DNA from: Acaryochloridaceae cyanobacterium RU_4_10 | GTDB lineage: Bacteria > Cyanobacteriota > Cyanobacteriia > Thermosynechococcales > Thermosynechococcaceae | Reading direction: 5' to 3' | Assembly (NCBI GenBank): GCA_012032135.1 | Contig: JAAURS010000003.1 | Location: forward strand, 1-36,648 | DNA length: 36,648 nt | Shown: one piece after another, positions 1-9,477 of the stretch | How the letters are laid out: every line of letters begins with the position of its first letter | How positions within the stretch are numbered: position 1 is the first letter of the stretch | Translations under genes and position numbers: made by a program | The notes under the pieces: generated by a model | Database searches by the model: none | Told to the model about the DNA's origin: nothing | What the model saw: the letters and a program-made list of their open reading frames with translations, nothing else

Positions 1-154
1 CTGATGTAGAACTAATTCTTCTAATCTCAGCAGTAGGTGAATTTTACTTGACTGAATACTGTCTAGAAATAAACTCAAAGAGGAAATTTAATTAGTTATT
101 GACTCCGTCTACCTCAGGGACTATGTTAGACTGCAATCAGCAATTGGGTTTAGC

Positions 155-565
155 TTATAAACTGAGTCCTGTCAAAAATCCAAGTAGTTTAGTTGCAAGA
201 TTACCACCCACTCCGATCAATATTCCATATAAAACATCTCCAGCAGCTTTAATAGCATGATTATTCGGACTAGTCGATTTAAGTTGAATTTCAATGTCTG
301 AAATTTTAGAGTTCGCATGATTACGAGCTTCATGAGTTAGAGAGAGATTTGGCAACTCACGTTTAAGATCTTGAAGAAAATTATTCAGATCGATAGATCC
401 TTGATTCCATATCTGTTGATCATGCACAATATTTTTTGAATGTGAACCAACGGCACCTGCCTGATTCACCTTGGTGCTTTTATCTACGCCAGTGACAAAG
501 TAGCCCTTTTGTTCAATATAGTCACCTTGTACAAAGTTGACATTTTTATCCTCTTGTCTGCTCAT
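155..565 (-). CDS. Small cassette protein, N-terminal GDxIxQxGxFxxGV motif and C-terminal hydrophobic Gly-rich helix region
   Basis: 136 aa ORF with SD-like GAGG upstream; located 27 bp after the stop of the 593-1060 gene. Confidence 0.75.
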   Translation of the reverse strand: MSRQEDKNVNFVQGDYIEQKGYFVTGVDKSTKVNQAGAVGSHSKNIVHDQQIWNQGSIDLNNFLQDLKRELPNLSLTHEARNHANSKISDIEIQLKSTSPNNHAIKAAGDVLYGILIGVGGNLATKLLGFLTGLSL

Positions 566-592
566 TGAAATACCTCACGTTTTAAATTGTGA

Positions 593-1060
593 CTAGCCAA
601 GCCTCACTCCATTTTCAAATAGTCCTGTTTGATTTATAATATCTCCTCCAGGAATATTAAACGTATAATTTACAGGCACATCCCGGTTATTCATTACTTC
701 AATAATTTTGTTAATGATTGAGTCTATAAGACCTTGGTCTTGTGATGAAATCAACCTTGCTCCTCCAGAATTAGTTTCTATTGCAAGACCATATTTATTG
801 GTCTTAGTCATTCGCTCTAAAATTCCCGACGCAGATAGAATAATCACAATTCCTGTAAACCATTTATAAGCAGACACGTCTGGATTTGTTTTAATCCATT
901 CAAATCCTAGCCAGCCGAGAAAACCACAGAAAATAATAAAAGGTATTTTAAATAGATAGGTTGGCTTTAGTCTATATTTGCCAACACTAGTGATGTTTCT
1001 GATTTGATAAATTGTTGAGCCTAGAGTAATAGTATTATTAGTAATTGCCAGGGTACTCAT
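593..1060 (-). CDS. DUF6232-like membrane protein with C-terminal GDxIxQxGxFxxGV motif
   Basis: 155 aa; N-terminal small beta region, two hydrophobic TM segments, resembles DUF6232 family from memory. Confidence 0.65.
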   Translation of the reverse strand: MSTLAITNNTITLGSTIYQIRNITSVGKYRLKPTYLFKIPFIIFCGFLGWLGFEWIKTNPDVSAYKWFTGIVIILSASGILERMTKTNKYGLAIETNSGGARLISSQDQGLIDSIINKIIEVMNNRDVPVNYTFNIPGGDIINQTGLFENGVRLG

Positions 1061-1167
1061 TGACAGAATTTTACCTTTTAAATGAATTTTTCAAGTGCTG
1101 CGGCAAAGATCTAGTTCTCTTTTAAGTTTTGGTAACAATTCTAGAACTCAGCAAGCTAGGAAAGTAG

Positions 1168-1254
1168 GTCTAACGGCTTGGGCGTCAGCGGTGGCAAATA
1201 TTTTCGAGTCACCACCAGAGTGTTGAGGCCATCCGCTGCACGCCCTGGTTAGAC
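1168..1254 (-). other. attC recombination site (attC-1)
   Basis: GTCTAAC (1168-1174) ... GTTAGAC (1248-1254); arms GGGCGT-CAGCGG-TGG / reverse complement GGGCGTGCAGCGGATGG with unpaired G and A on one arm only. Confidence 0.85.
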
Positions 1255-1466
1255 ATGGGGCATTGCAAACATAAGTCTCAACTAGGCTTAGTAATTGTAA
1301 ATAGCCTCACTGTGTCAATAGGCTGGCCACCCAATACAAATCTAGGATTTGCCCTATAGCCTGAACAAACATTTAAGGAGACTAATCGCAGGGGTGATTC
1401 GTGCGTCTCTTGTCAAGGAGAAAACGTAAATTCAGCAACAGCTTCAAATTTTATCAAGAGTATTGA

Positions 1467-2465
1467 TTATGGCTCCTTGAATAGCTTCATATAAAATCTC
1501 GCGCCATCGTTACGAATATACTCACCTTCTAAATCACCGTTTGACAACAGATTTAATGCTGCTGTTCCGGTCTCACCTCCAATACTTTTATATTTTAGAG
1601 ACAGAACTTTCCCGTCAAAACTTCCTTGACTACTTGATATGAATTTGTCAGACAAATCAACTTCCTCCATGGAGATATCAGATCCTGTCTGCTTAATAAT
1701 ATATGTTAATTTTTCCTTGCTTTTATATGATCCAGCTATATTTGGGATAACTCCTATCAAGTCCTGTCCAACAACTGCAACTTGACCGATCAAGTTAGAA
1801 TTCTTATCTTCAATCGTAATCTTGTCAGTTATATTTGTTAAGATTAACGTCTTCGGAGTAATTGAAGTACTAGAGCCATCGCTGGTTTTAGCAATGCGGA
1901 TTGTCATAAAATAAGAGTTACTTATGGTAAGGCTATCTGTTTCATTGACTGATGAGCCATCAAGATTAAGCACCTTTACAGATAAGTCTCCATCGAAAAA
2001 ATTATATCCAGCAACTTGAAGATCTTCAGTAACAGTCCCAATTTGTGTAAGATCAACCGTCTTAGGATTGGTTGCGCATACAAATGGAGAGTTATAGGGA
2101 TTTTCCCTAAGAGGTAGCTTCACTTGCTGTGCAACTAAATTTCTAAGATCGATCAGTTGAGAACGTGTTCTTCTAATTATAAAATCAATATCACATCTAA
2201 ATTCTTGTCCTATAGCATTACTAGTTTCATTTAGAATATTGGGAATATCTTTCTTGACAATACTATCAGCTTCTTTTCTCCAGGCAGCGGATTCTCTACC
2301 TAATTTCGTTAACTGCTGATCTAAATCACCGGACAACTTTTCTAATGTTTCCCTCCAGGCATCAGATTGGGATGCAAGTGTATCGATAGCTCTGTCAATA
2401 CTACCGATAAATTTATCTGCTTTTTTTCCAAGGCCAAAAAATCCAAGTATTGCGTCTATAAACAT
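1467..2465 (-). CDS. Cassette-encoded protein: N-terminal hydrophobic plus coiled-coil region, C-terminal beta-rich region
   Basis: 332 aa ORF between the two attC sites, same strand as other cassette ORFs. Confidence 0.75.
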   Translation of the reverse strand: MFIDAILGFFGLGKKADKFIGSIDRAIDTLASQSDAWRETLEKLSGDLDQQLTKLGRESAAWRKEADSIVKKDIPNILNETSNAIGQEFRCDIDFIIRRTRSQLIDLRNLVAQQVKLPLRENPYNSPFVCATNPKTVDLTQIGTVTEDLQVAGYNFFDGDLSVKVLNLDGSSVNETDSLTISNSYFMTIRIAKTSDGSSTSITPKTLILTNITDKITIEDKNSNLIGQVAVVGQDLIGVIPNIAGSYKSKEKLTYIIKQTGSDISMEEVDLSDKFISSSQGSFDGKVLSLKYKSIGGETGTAALNLLSNGDLEGEYIRNDGARFYMKLFKEP

Positions 2466-2564
2466 TATTGGTGGTGCCTATTACTTTATTCACGACAATT
2501 AGTGTACTAAGTCATTTTTTGAATTTTTCAAAGCTTATAGCTTCTTTTCTAACAATAAATTTTA

Positions 2565-2651
2565 GTCTAACGGCCTGGAGTTCAGGGACGGCCCGTCAGT
2601 TTGTTGATTGTGCAGTCTGTGTCAATCCGTCCCTGCAACTCGGTGTTAGGC
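2565..2651 (-). other. attC recombination site (attC-2)
   Basis: GTCTAAC (2565-2571) ... GTTAGGC (2645-2651), 87 bp; arms GAGTT-CAGGGACGG / reverse complement GAGTTGCAGGGACGG with unpaired G in the same position as attC-1. Confidence 0.85.
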
Positions 2652-2894
2652 AGGTTGAGTCTATCTCTAGTGAGCAGATAGCGAAACCTCTCTCACCCCT
2701 CTCTCATTCCTCTCTCACTCTACCCACCCCACCCCACCGACTCACCACGGCGAAGCCACGGGGGGAAGGGGGGGATTAGTTTGTCTCTCTGTATTCATCT
2801 CTCTCCTATCTCTACTACCTCTCTCATTGGCCAATTCTATTGCTACCTTTCTCTCCATAACCTCTGTCCAATCCTTCCTTCTCTCTCGCCCCTC

Positions 2895-2950
2895 TATCCA
2901 TTGGACGTGGTCAATGCTCACGGTTTTATCCATTTGACGTGGTCAATGCT
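2895..2950. repeat. 24-bp direct repeat pair, 32-bp period
   Basis: TATCCATTGGACGTGGTCAATGCT (2895-2918) and TATCCATTTGACGTGGTCAATGCT (2927-2950), one mismatch. Confidence 0.9.
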
Positions 2951-3078
2951 TTAAGGTGCAGTGTGTATGCTTGAGGCCGCCCCGATGGAACGAGCGCATC
3001 GCGACGTTCCGAGAGCAGCGACGCTGCGAAGGGATGGCCGAACAGTCTCTCGTATAATGTTTCTTCCCAGAGGGCCGT

Positions 3079-3133
3079 CATGTCAGGCAAAGACCCGTCT
3101 GTCCTACCAATGCATGTCAGGCAAAGACCCGTC
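3079..3133. repeat. 21-bp perfect direct repeat pair, 34-bp period
   Basis: CATGTCAGGCAAAGACCCGTC at 3079-3099 and 3113-3133. Confidence 0.9.
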
Positions 3134-3302
3134 CACCCCCCCAAGCCCTCTGGGATGCCCAGTGGCGAACGACAAAATCTTGTGCTACCCTCTCTTGCTT
3201 GACATTGACTTCGAACTTCAACAGCTAAGGGTCCATTTCTTAACAATTGCCTGAAACCCTTGTTCTCTCGTTCGTCCGCCTAACTCTAAATATACGGACA
3301 AC

Positions 3303-3551
3303 ATCCACCTATATCTCTGATTTGGTGATATGGCTGGATAGCCATCCGCCTATATACCCTAATTTGGCATATGGGCGGATGATTGTCCATCTATATCTCT
3401 GATTTGGCGATATATACGGAATCAATCCGCCTATATCTCTGATTTGGCGATATAGGCGGATAAGCCTTTCCCCGTCCGCCTATATCGCTCCTACGGAGAT
3501 ATATACGGAATCCAATCCGCCTATATCGCTCCTATGGGGATATGGATGGAT
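3303..3551. repeat. Tandem array of six ~35-37 bp hairpin-forming units upstream of intI, with a short degenerate unit at 3274-3299
   Basis: Units at 3303-3339, 3344-3380, 3386-3420, 3425-3461, 3475-3509, 3515-3551; consensus ATCCGCCTATATC-N11-GATATAGGCGGAT; unit 4 has perfect 13-bp arms. Confidence 0.9.
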
Positions 3552-3636
3552 TAATTCAGTATTCTTTCGGATGTCTTTTCGCCTAACCTTTTTTATCATT
3601 AATGTCAATACCTTTAAGCAGACTTAAGGACTTGAC

Positions 3637-4605
3637 ATGGCTGCACAGCCTCAAAAAATTTTGGATCGATTGCGCGATGTCCTTCGCCTAAAACACTATG
3701 CTTATCGAACCGAACAATCCTATGTAGACTGGGTGTACCGCTTTATTATTTTCCACAATAAACGCCACCCCAAAGACATGGGTGTGCCGGAAATTGAAGC
3801 CTTTCTGACTCATCTAGCCGTCCAACGAAAAGTCGCAGCACCCACTCAAAATCAAGCCCTCAGCGCACTGATCTTTCTGTATCGTCACGTCCTGCACCAA
3901 GAGATTGGTGAAATCCATGCAGTCCGCGCCAAACAATCTCGATACTTGCCCACTGTCCTCACCCATGCCGAAGCGATCGCCGTTCTGAACCAGCTTTCTG
4001 GCGTACACCAAATAGTAGCAAAACTGTTATATGGCAGCGGACTCCGCCTATCCGAAGCATTGCGGTTGCGAGTGAAAGAGATTGATTTTGCTCAGGCTCA
4101 ACTGGTCGTACGCGACGGCAAAGGTGGCAACAGTCGAATCACCATGCTGCCCGCTAGTATTGTCGATCCCCTCCAAGACCATCTTCACCATGTTCGACGA
4201 CAGCACCAACAGGATTTAGCACAAGGATACGGTTCTGTTTACTTACCCTATGCCCTAGAACGCAAATATCCCAATGCCGATCGCCAATGGATTTGGCAGT
4301 ACGTGTTTCCATCCGAACGCATTTCTCAAGATCCGCGCAGCAGCGTTGTCCGACGCCACCATCTAGACGAAAGCGGATTGCAAAAAGCAGTGAAACAAGC
4401 AGCATTCTCAGCCAAAATTGACAAACGAGTGAGCTGTCATACCTTTCGCCATAGTTTTGCAACACAGCTATTACAGAACCATTACGACATTCGCACCGTC
4501 CAAGAATTACTCGGCCACAAAGATGTGAAGACAACTATGATTTATACCCACGTTCTTAATAAGGGTGGCCGAGGCGTTCTCAGCCCTTTGGATACCTGTG
4601 CTTAG
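3637..4605 (+). CDS. intI: Integron integrase (tyrosine recombinase)
   Basis: 322 aa; IntI-specific insertion ([41 protein letters not shown]), catalytic motifs [36 protein letters not shown]-terminal [10 protein letters not shown]. Confidence 0.95.
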   Translation: MAAQPQKILDRLRDVLRLKHYAYRTEQSYVDWVYRFIIFHNKRHPKDMGVPEIEAFLTHLAVQRKVAAPTQNQALSALIFLYRHVLHQEIGEIHAVRAKQSRYLPTVLTHAEAIAVLNQLSGVHQIVAKLLYGSGLRLSEALRLRVKEIDFAQAQLVVRDGKGGNSRITMLPASIVDPLQDHLHHVRRQHQQDLAQGYGSVYLPYALERKYPNADRQWIWQYVFPSERISQDPRSSVVRRHHLDESGLQKAVKQAAFSAKIDKRVSCHTFRHSFATQLLQNHYDIRTVQELLGHKDVKTTMIYTHVLNKGGRGVLSPLDTCA

Positions 4606-4718
4606 GCTGACTGAATGAAGTGCGATCGCCTGCTATCGTGCAACTAGAAACTACGATCGCCTTTGAGATGGGAGATGCGATCGCTTGTTTGTCAGAGAAG
4701 CGCCACTACAAAATATTA

Positions 4719-7071
4719 CTACTCATCCTCAAAATCCCGATCTTCATCTTCCTCATAGGGTGCTGCGTACCCCTCAGACCATTCTGGCTCATCACTGCGC
4801 ATATCCTCCTCAGTGGCCTCAGAACCACCCCCTACCACTGCCAAATCAATTTGCTGGCGATAGTAATCCACGCTCTTGATTTCCACCTCCACGCGATCTC
4901 CGAGTCGATATTGCTGGCGATTTTTGCGGCCAATGAGTGTCTGTTGCCGCGCCCGATACTCATACCAATCATCCTTCAAGGAACTGACGTGGACCAATCC
5001 CTCCACCAACAGAGATTCCAACCGCACAAAGAAACCGTAAGATTGGATGCCCGTAATCAGACCCTTATAAATTTCCCCCGTCCGTTGCTGCATCTTCTTG
5101 GTTTTCTTCAAACCCAGAAAATCTTGCTCCGCTTGACGTACCCATGTCATCCGTTCGTTTAGCGGTTGAATGCCTTCTAAAATGGTGGCTTCTAGATCTC
5201 GCTGGATTTCTGGGGGCAACACATTCCAGCTAATTTGACCCTCCGCAGAACTGTGGTTGAGATTCACCAAGTCTTTTGACCGCGCACTCTTGCGATCGCG
5301 ACCGTATTCAAACACCGCACTTAAAACCCGCTGGTTCATCAAATCGGCATAGCGGTTGAGGGGACAAACAAACTGACCGTAGTCTTGAACGTAGGCCAAA
5401 CCAAAATGCGGTCCAGACTCCGCGCTATACTCTACAGGCTCTAAAGTGTCCGCTAACAACTCAAATAAAATCGGTGAGGTATCTAAAGTCCCGATCTTTT
5501 CTGAAAACAGTTGGTAGTCCTGAGGTAAAACCGTATTCTCTTGGGTCAACGACAACTGCAACCCAGAATTTTCTAACAGTTTCAAGAAGTCCTGGAGTTT
5601 TTGGGCATCGGGAGAGGCTTGAATCTGGAAGAGAACCGGAACGCCTAACGCTTGCATGTGGTTGGTGAGCAGATAGTTGGCTAGAACCAACGCCTCTGCT
5701 ACCATTGCCGACCCGTAGGGGGTTCCGCATCCCCAATCACCCCAAAGCGTCCATCATCCCCAAACATGCGGGCATGGATTTCTGGCATAATGACCAGTTC
5801 AAAATCGCCGCGCTCGTGGCGTTGCTGCCACAAGATGTTTGGTCAATGCTCTAAACTGGTCCGCCCAGACATAGAGCTTTTTGAAACTCGAAACTTCTTC
5901 CGTGGCTAGATCGCCCTTATCATTGCGCTGGACGATCGCCTGAAGCTGTTCGTAGCTCAACTGATAATCCGCCTTCACCACAGAAGGCTGAACCTCAAAC
6001 TCCAAAAGCTCGCCCTGTTTTCCCAACGTCATCACTAGGGAAAATGCCAATCGTTCCTTATCCGTGACAAACGCACCCACCCGTTCTACCAAAGCTTCGG
6101 GGAACAATGGCACTAGCGTATCGGCCAACCCAATGGTGGTTGCCCGATGTTTTGCCTCTAGGTCAATAGCAGAACCTACTGGCACAAAGGCTTGAAGATC
6201 GGTAATATGGAACCCCTAAGCGCCAAGTCCCATTTTTATTCTTGTCCAAAGGAAAACGCATGGTCGAGGCCAGCAAGACCCACACTGGCATCACCCACCG
6301 CAACCGTCACCCAATCTTGATGGGCCACTCGATTTTTTGATCTGCTTTACGCAGTTTCAAAGGCAAGGCTTGAGCCTCTTTCTCCACCGCATCCCCAAAC
6401 GTGCGGGGCAAGTCATACTTACAGAACACCAGCTCCGTATCTGCCGCCGACTGCGCGTCGCTGCCCAAAATTTGGTTCACGCGCCCCAACGGTAATTGAT
6501 TGCCCAAGGGATATCGCATCACTTCTGCATGGACCAGATGATCCACTGCTTCATCTAATTGCGGCCCGACTTGTTGTTGAAGTAGCTCTAACTCAAACAA
6601 CAGCCGATCGTCCAACGGCACTGCTCGATATTGACCTTGTTCGGTTTTGCGGACATGGGCAATGACCGACGGGTTGGAGCGTTCTAGAATGAGCCGCACT
6701 TCTCCTTCTGGACTGCGCCGCCGCCGTCCTTCCTTGGTAACCTTCACGAGGACGCGATCGCCATTCCAAGCTGAATGCAACTGACTTTCACGGATGTAGA
6801 TATCTTCCGTTTCCTCGCCTTCCTGGATTGCAAAACAAAACCCTTTACTAGAGCAGCGGAGTTTCCCTTCCACCACACCCTCCTCAGAAACACGGCGATA
6901 TTTACCGCGTTCCTTTACCAAAATCCCAATGCGCTCCAAAGCATTCAATGCAATCTCTAATTGATGGAGACTTTCAGGGCTATTGCATTCCAGCTTTTTT
7001 TCCAGAGCCTTGGGTGCGACTAACTTATCATCCGTAAAGCTAGACAGTAGAGCACTAACTGCAAATTCCAT
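4719..7071 (-). CDS. RNB-family exoribonuclease (RNase II/R-like, C-terminal S1 domain), interrupted by several frameshifts
   Basis: ORFs 6307-7071, 5799-6185 and 4719-5705 are consecutive parts of one protein; missing segments LWQQRHERGDFELVIMPEIHARMFGDDGRFGVIGDAEPPTGRQ and HITDLQAFVPVGS are readable in other frames; S1 segment GEIYKGLITGIQSYGFFVRLESLLVEGLVHVSSL. Confidence 0.85.
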
Positions 7072-7585
7072 GTATCGTTGGGTCCTTAGGTATCCTGAAA
7101 GGGCGACAAAAGATAAGACTTCCCAAACAGCTTATCGGGAGATATCTCTTGCAACAGGGGAAAACTGCGTTCCAAAGACGCACTTCATCGCAAATCAAGG
7201 GATGGAGAGACTTTGGTTGTTGATGTGCAGTTTTGAGACTACCGAGCGTTGTTGAAGCACTCTGAACACTAAAGCATCGGCTTACAGACTCTGATTGCAG
7301 ATGCAAAAGCTGAAGGAACTGCTCACAAAAACTGCTATTCAAACACCATTCCTGCCGATTGGCTTACTCCCATCTGTCAACCGCCTACAGGTGCAACGAT
7401 GACCGACAAAAGATAAATTCAGACCGCTCAAGCCAAGCAAAACCCAATCGTACAAAGGATTTTGCATTTAAATTGATGTTTGTAGCCTGTGAGAATTCAG
7501 AGTGCGAGGCGCTTTAAAACTCTCGGTTCTCATCCCTTATAGTTCCTTACAGAATGTACCACTGTCAAATCCAAGCGGTCAAAAT

Positions 7586-8245
7586 TTATCGATGGCCCGT
7601 GACAATATAGTTAATTCGTTGACCAATATTGGCGGCGTGGTCCCCCATTCTTTCCAAAGCGCGAATGGCTAAAGTGGTTAACAATAAAGGCTCAACGGAC
7701 CCCTGAATATTGGTTTCATGGGCAAGGAGATTGTAAATTCGGTCATAGCAATCGTCCACTTCATCGTCTTTGACCTTCATCAACTGACCCGATTCTGCAT
7801 CTAGGTCCGTCAAAGCTGCCAAGCTCATTGCTAACATTCCACGGCAAGCATTGGACATATGCTCTAAGTCAGGGTTGTAGAGTAACGGCGGATAGGGCAG
7901 CAGTTTGAGGGCCACTTCTCCCAGTTCTTCAGCGTAATCCCCAATCCGTTCTAGATCTCTCACAAGCTGCATCAAGGTGCCAATCAATCTAAGGTCATTA
8001 GCGACGGGAGACTGAAGGGCAAGCAACTTAAGCCCTTCCACTTCAATTTGACGATAATAGAGATCCACCTGCTCGTCATGTCGCTTCAATTCGTCAACCG
8101 CAGCCATATCCCGTTGAAACAATGCTTGGTGAGCTAACCAGCAAGAATGTTCGACCAATGCCCCCATCCGCAAGACATCGTTTTGAATACCTTGTAGTTG
8201 ACGCTCAAATTGGCTACGGATAGATTTGGTCGAAGCTTGATACAT
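7586..8245 (-). CDS. phoU: Phosphate signaling complex protein PhoU
   Basis: 219 aa with duplicated PhoU helical repeats (LRLIGTLMQLVRDLERIGDYAEE; LALTTLAIRALERMGDHAANIGQ). Confidence 0.95.
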   Translation of the reverse strand: MYQASTKSIRSQFERQLQGIQNDVLRMGALVEHSCWLAHQALFQRDMAAVDELKRHDEQVDLYYRQIEVEGLKLLALQSPVANDLRLIGTLMQLVRDLERIGDYAEELGEVALKLLPYPPLLYNPDLEHMSNACRGMLAMSLAALTDLDAESGQLMKVKDDEVDDCYDRIYNLLAHETNIQGSVEPLLLTTLAIRALERMGDHAANIGQRINYIVTGHR

Positions 8246-8406
8246 AGATTTTTAAGGATTGTTTATAAAAGGAAATATCGAAAACTTTAGGTAAAGATTT
8301 TTAGAAGGGTCTTTTATAAAGCTATCCTAAAAAATTCTAAAGTGTTTTACCGTATCGTACCGAACTAATCTTGTTTTTGATGGAATAGGTAGGAGGAATC
8401 TGCTAA

Positions 8407-9386
8407 ATGGGTCGGGAAAACGGCTTATTAACGGGTCTAGTGCCCTCCAATTTAACTATTTTGGGTGGTGGAGTGTGGGGCTCTGCTTTGGCTGCCATCG
8501 GTCAAGCTAAGGGGCATGAGGTGAAGGTTTGGTCGAGACGGGGAAATCTTGCCTTTGAAGTTGCTGTAGCGGACGCTGCGGTTATCATTGCTGCCATTTC
8601 AATGAAAGGGGTGCGGGAAATAGCCGATCGCCTGATGGCCCTTTCTCTTCCCTCTGAAACCATTATAGTCAGTGCAACTAAGGGGCTTGACCCTACCACT
8701 TGGCAAACCCCATCCCAAATCTGGGCCGCTGCCTTTCCCAAAAATCCGATCGCAGTTCTATCGGGTCCAAACCTCTCCAAGGAAATCGATCGCGGACTCC
8801 CCGCTGCAACGGTGGTGGCCTGTGAAGATGCGATCGCTGCAACAGCGCTCCAACATCTCTTGTCCTCGGAAAACTTTCGGATTTATACCAATACGGATCG
8901 GTTGGGGACGGAACTGGGGGCACACTCAAAAACGTAGTGGCGATCGCCGTGGGGGTCTGCGATGGCCTCAATTTAGGCCAGAATGCTCGTGCTGCGTTAA
9001 TCACAAGAGCGCTCCCAGAAATGATTCGGGTGGGTACCTTGATGGGAGGGAAGGTGGAAACCTTCTACGGACTGTCTGGTTTGGGCGATTTGCTAGCCAC
9101 CTGTACGAGTCCTTTGAGCCGTAATTATCAAGTGGGGTATCAATTGGCCCAAGGAAAAACTTTGGACCGCATTTTGGCAAATCTCCAAGGGACGGCTGAA
9201 GGGGTAAACACCACTCAAGTTTTAATCCAGCTTGCCGCACAAAAACAAATTTCGGTTCCCATTGCCCAACAGGTGTATCGCTTGTTGAGCGGACAGATTA
9301 GCCCACAAGCCGCCGTAGAGGCATTAATGGAACGGGAACTAAAACCCGAGGCACACGGCAATCCGTACGATCGCGAACAAAGCTAA
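8407..9386 (+). CDS. gpsA: NAD(P)H-dependent glycerol-3-phosphate dehydrogenase, one frameshift near 8920
   Basis: LGGGVWGSALA, SATKGLD, VLSGPN motifs in 8407-8937; GGTLKNVVAIAVGVCDGLNLG... continues in 8937-9386; adding one G to the GGGGG run restores the frame. Confidence 0.92.
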
Positions 9387-9477
9387 ATTAAATTGCATCT
9401 AATTACAATGGTTGCCAGAGGCATCGTACAGTACGAAGCTATGGCGTTTTCCACTTTATTGAATCCAGGAGACAACC

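Larger units (their letters stand above)
125..4605. mobile_element. Chromosomal integron: intI plus minus-strand cassette array (left boundary probably outside the window)
   Basis: IntI-type recombinase on + strand; divergent cassette ORFs on - strand; two attC-like sites with RYYYAAC/GTTRRRY ends between ORFs; standard integron geometry. Confidence 0.85.

Noticed and set aside
2468-2779. 103-aa ORF on + strand
   Set aside because: Runs through attC-2 and a CT-rich low-complexity tract, antisense to the cassette direction; composition not protein-like.
3303-3551. Tandem hairpins as a CRISPR array
   Set aside because: Units are palindromic with 4-13 nt gaps and sequence variation between units; no 25-45 bp spacers and no cas genes.
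4719-7071. RNB exoribonuclease as a true pseudogene
   Set aside because: Residues between the breaks remain protein-like and several other core genes show similar one-base breaks; sequencing error is preferred until reads are checked.
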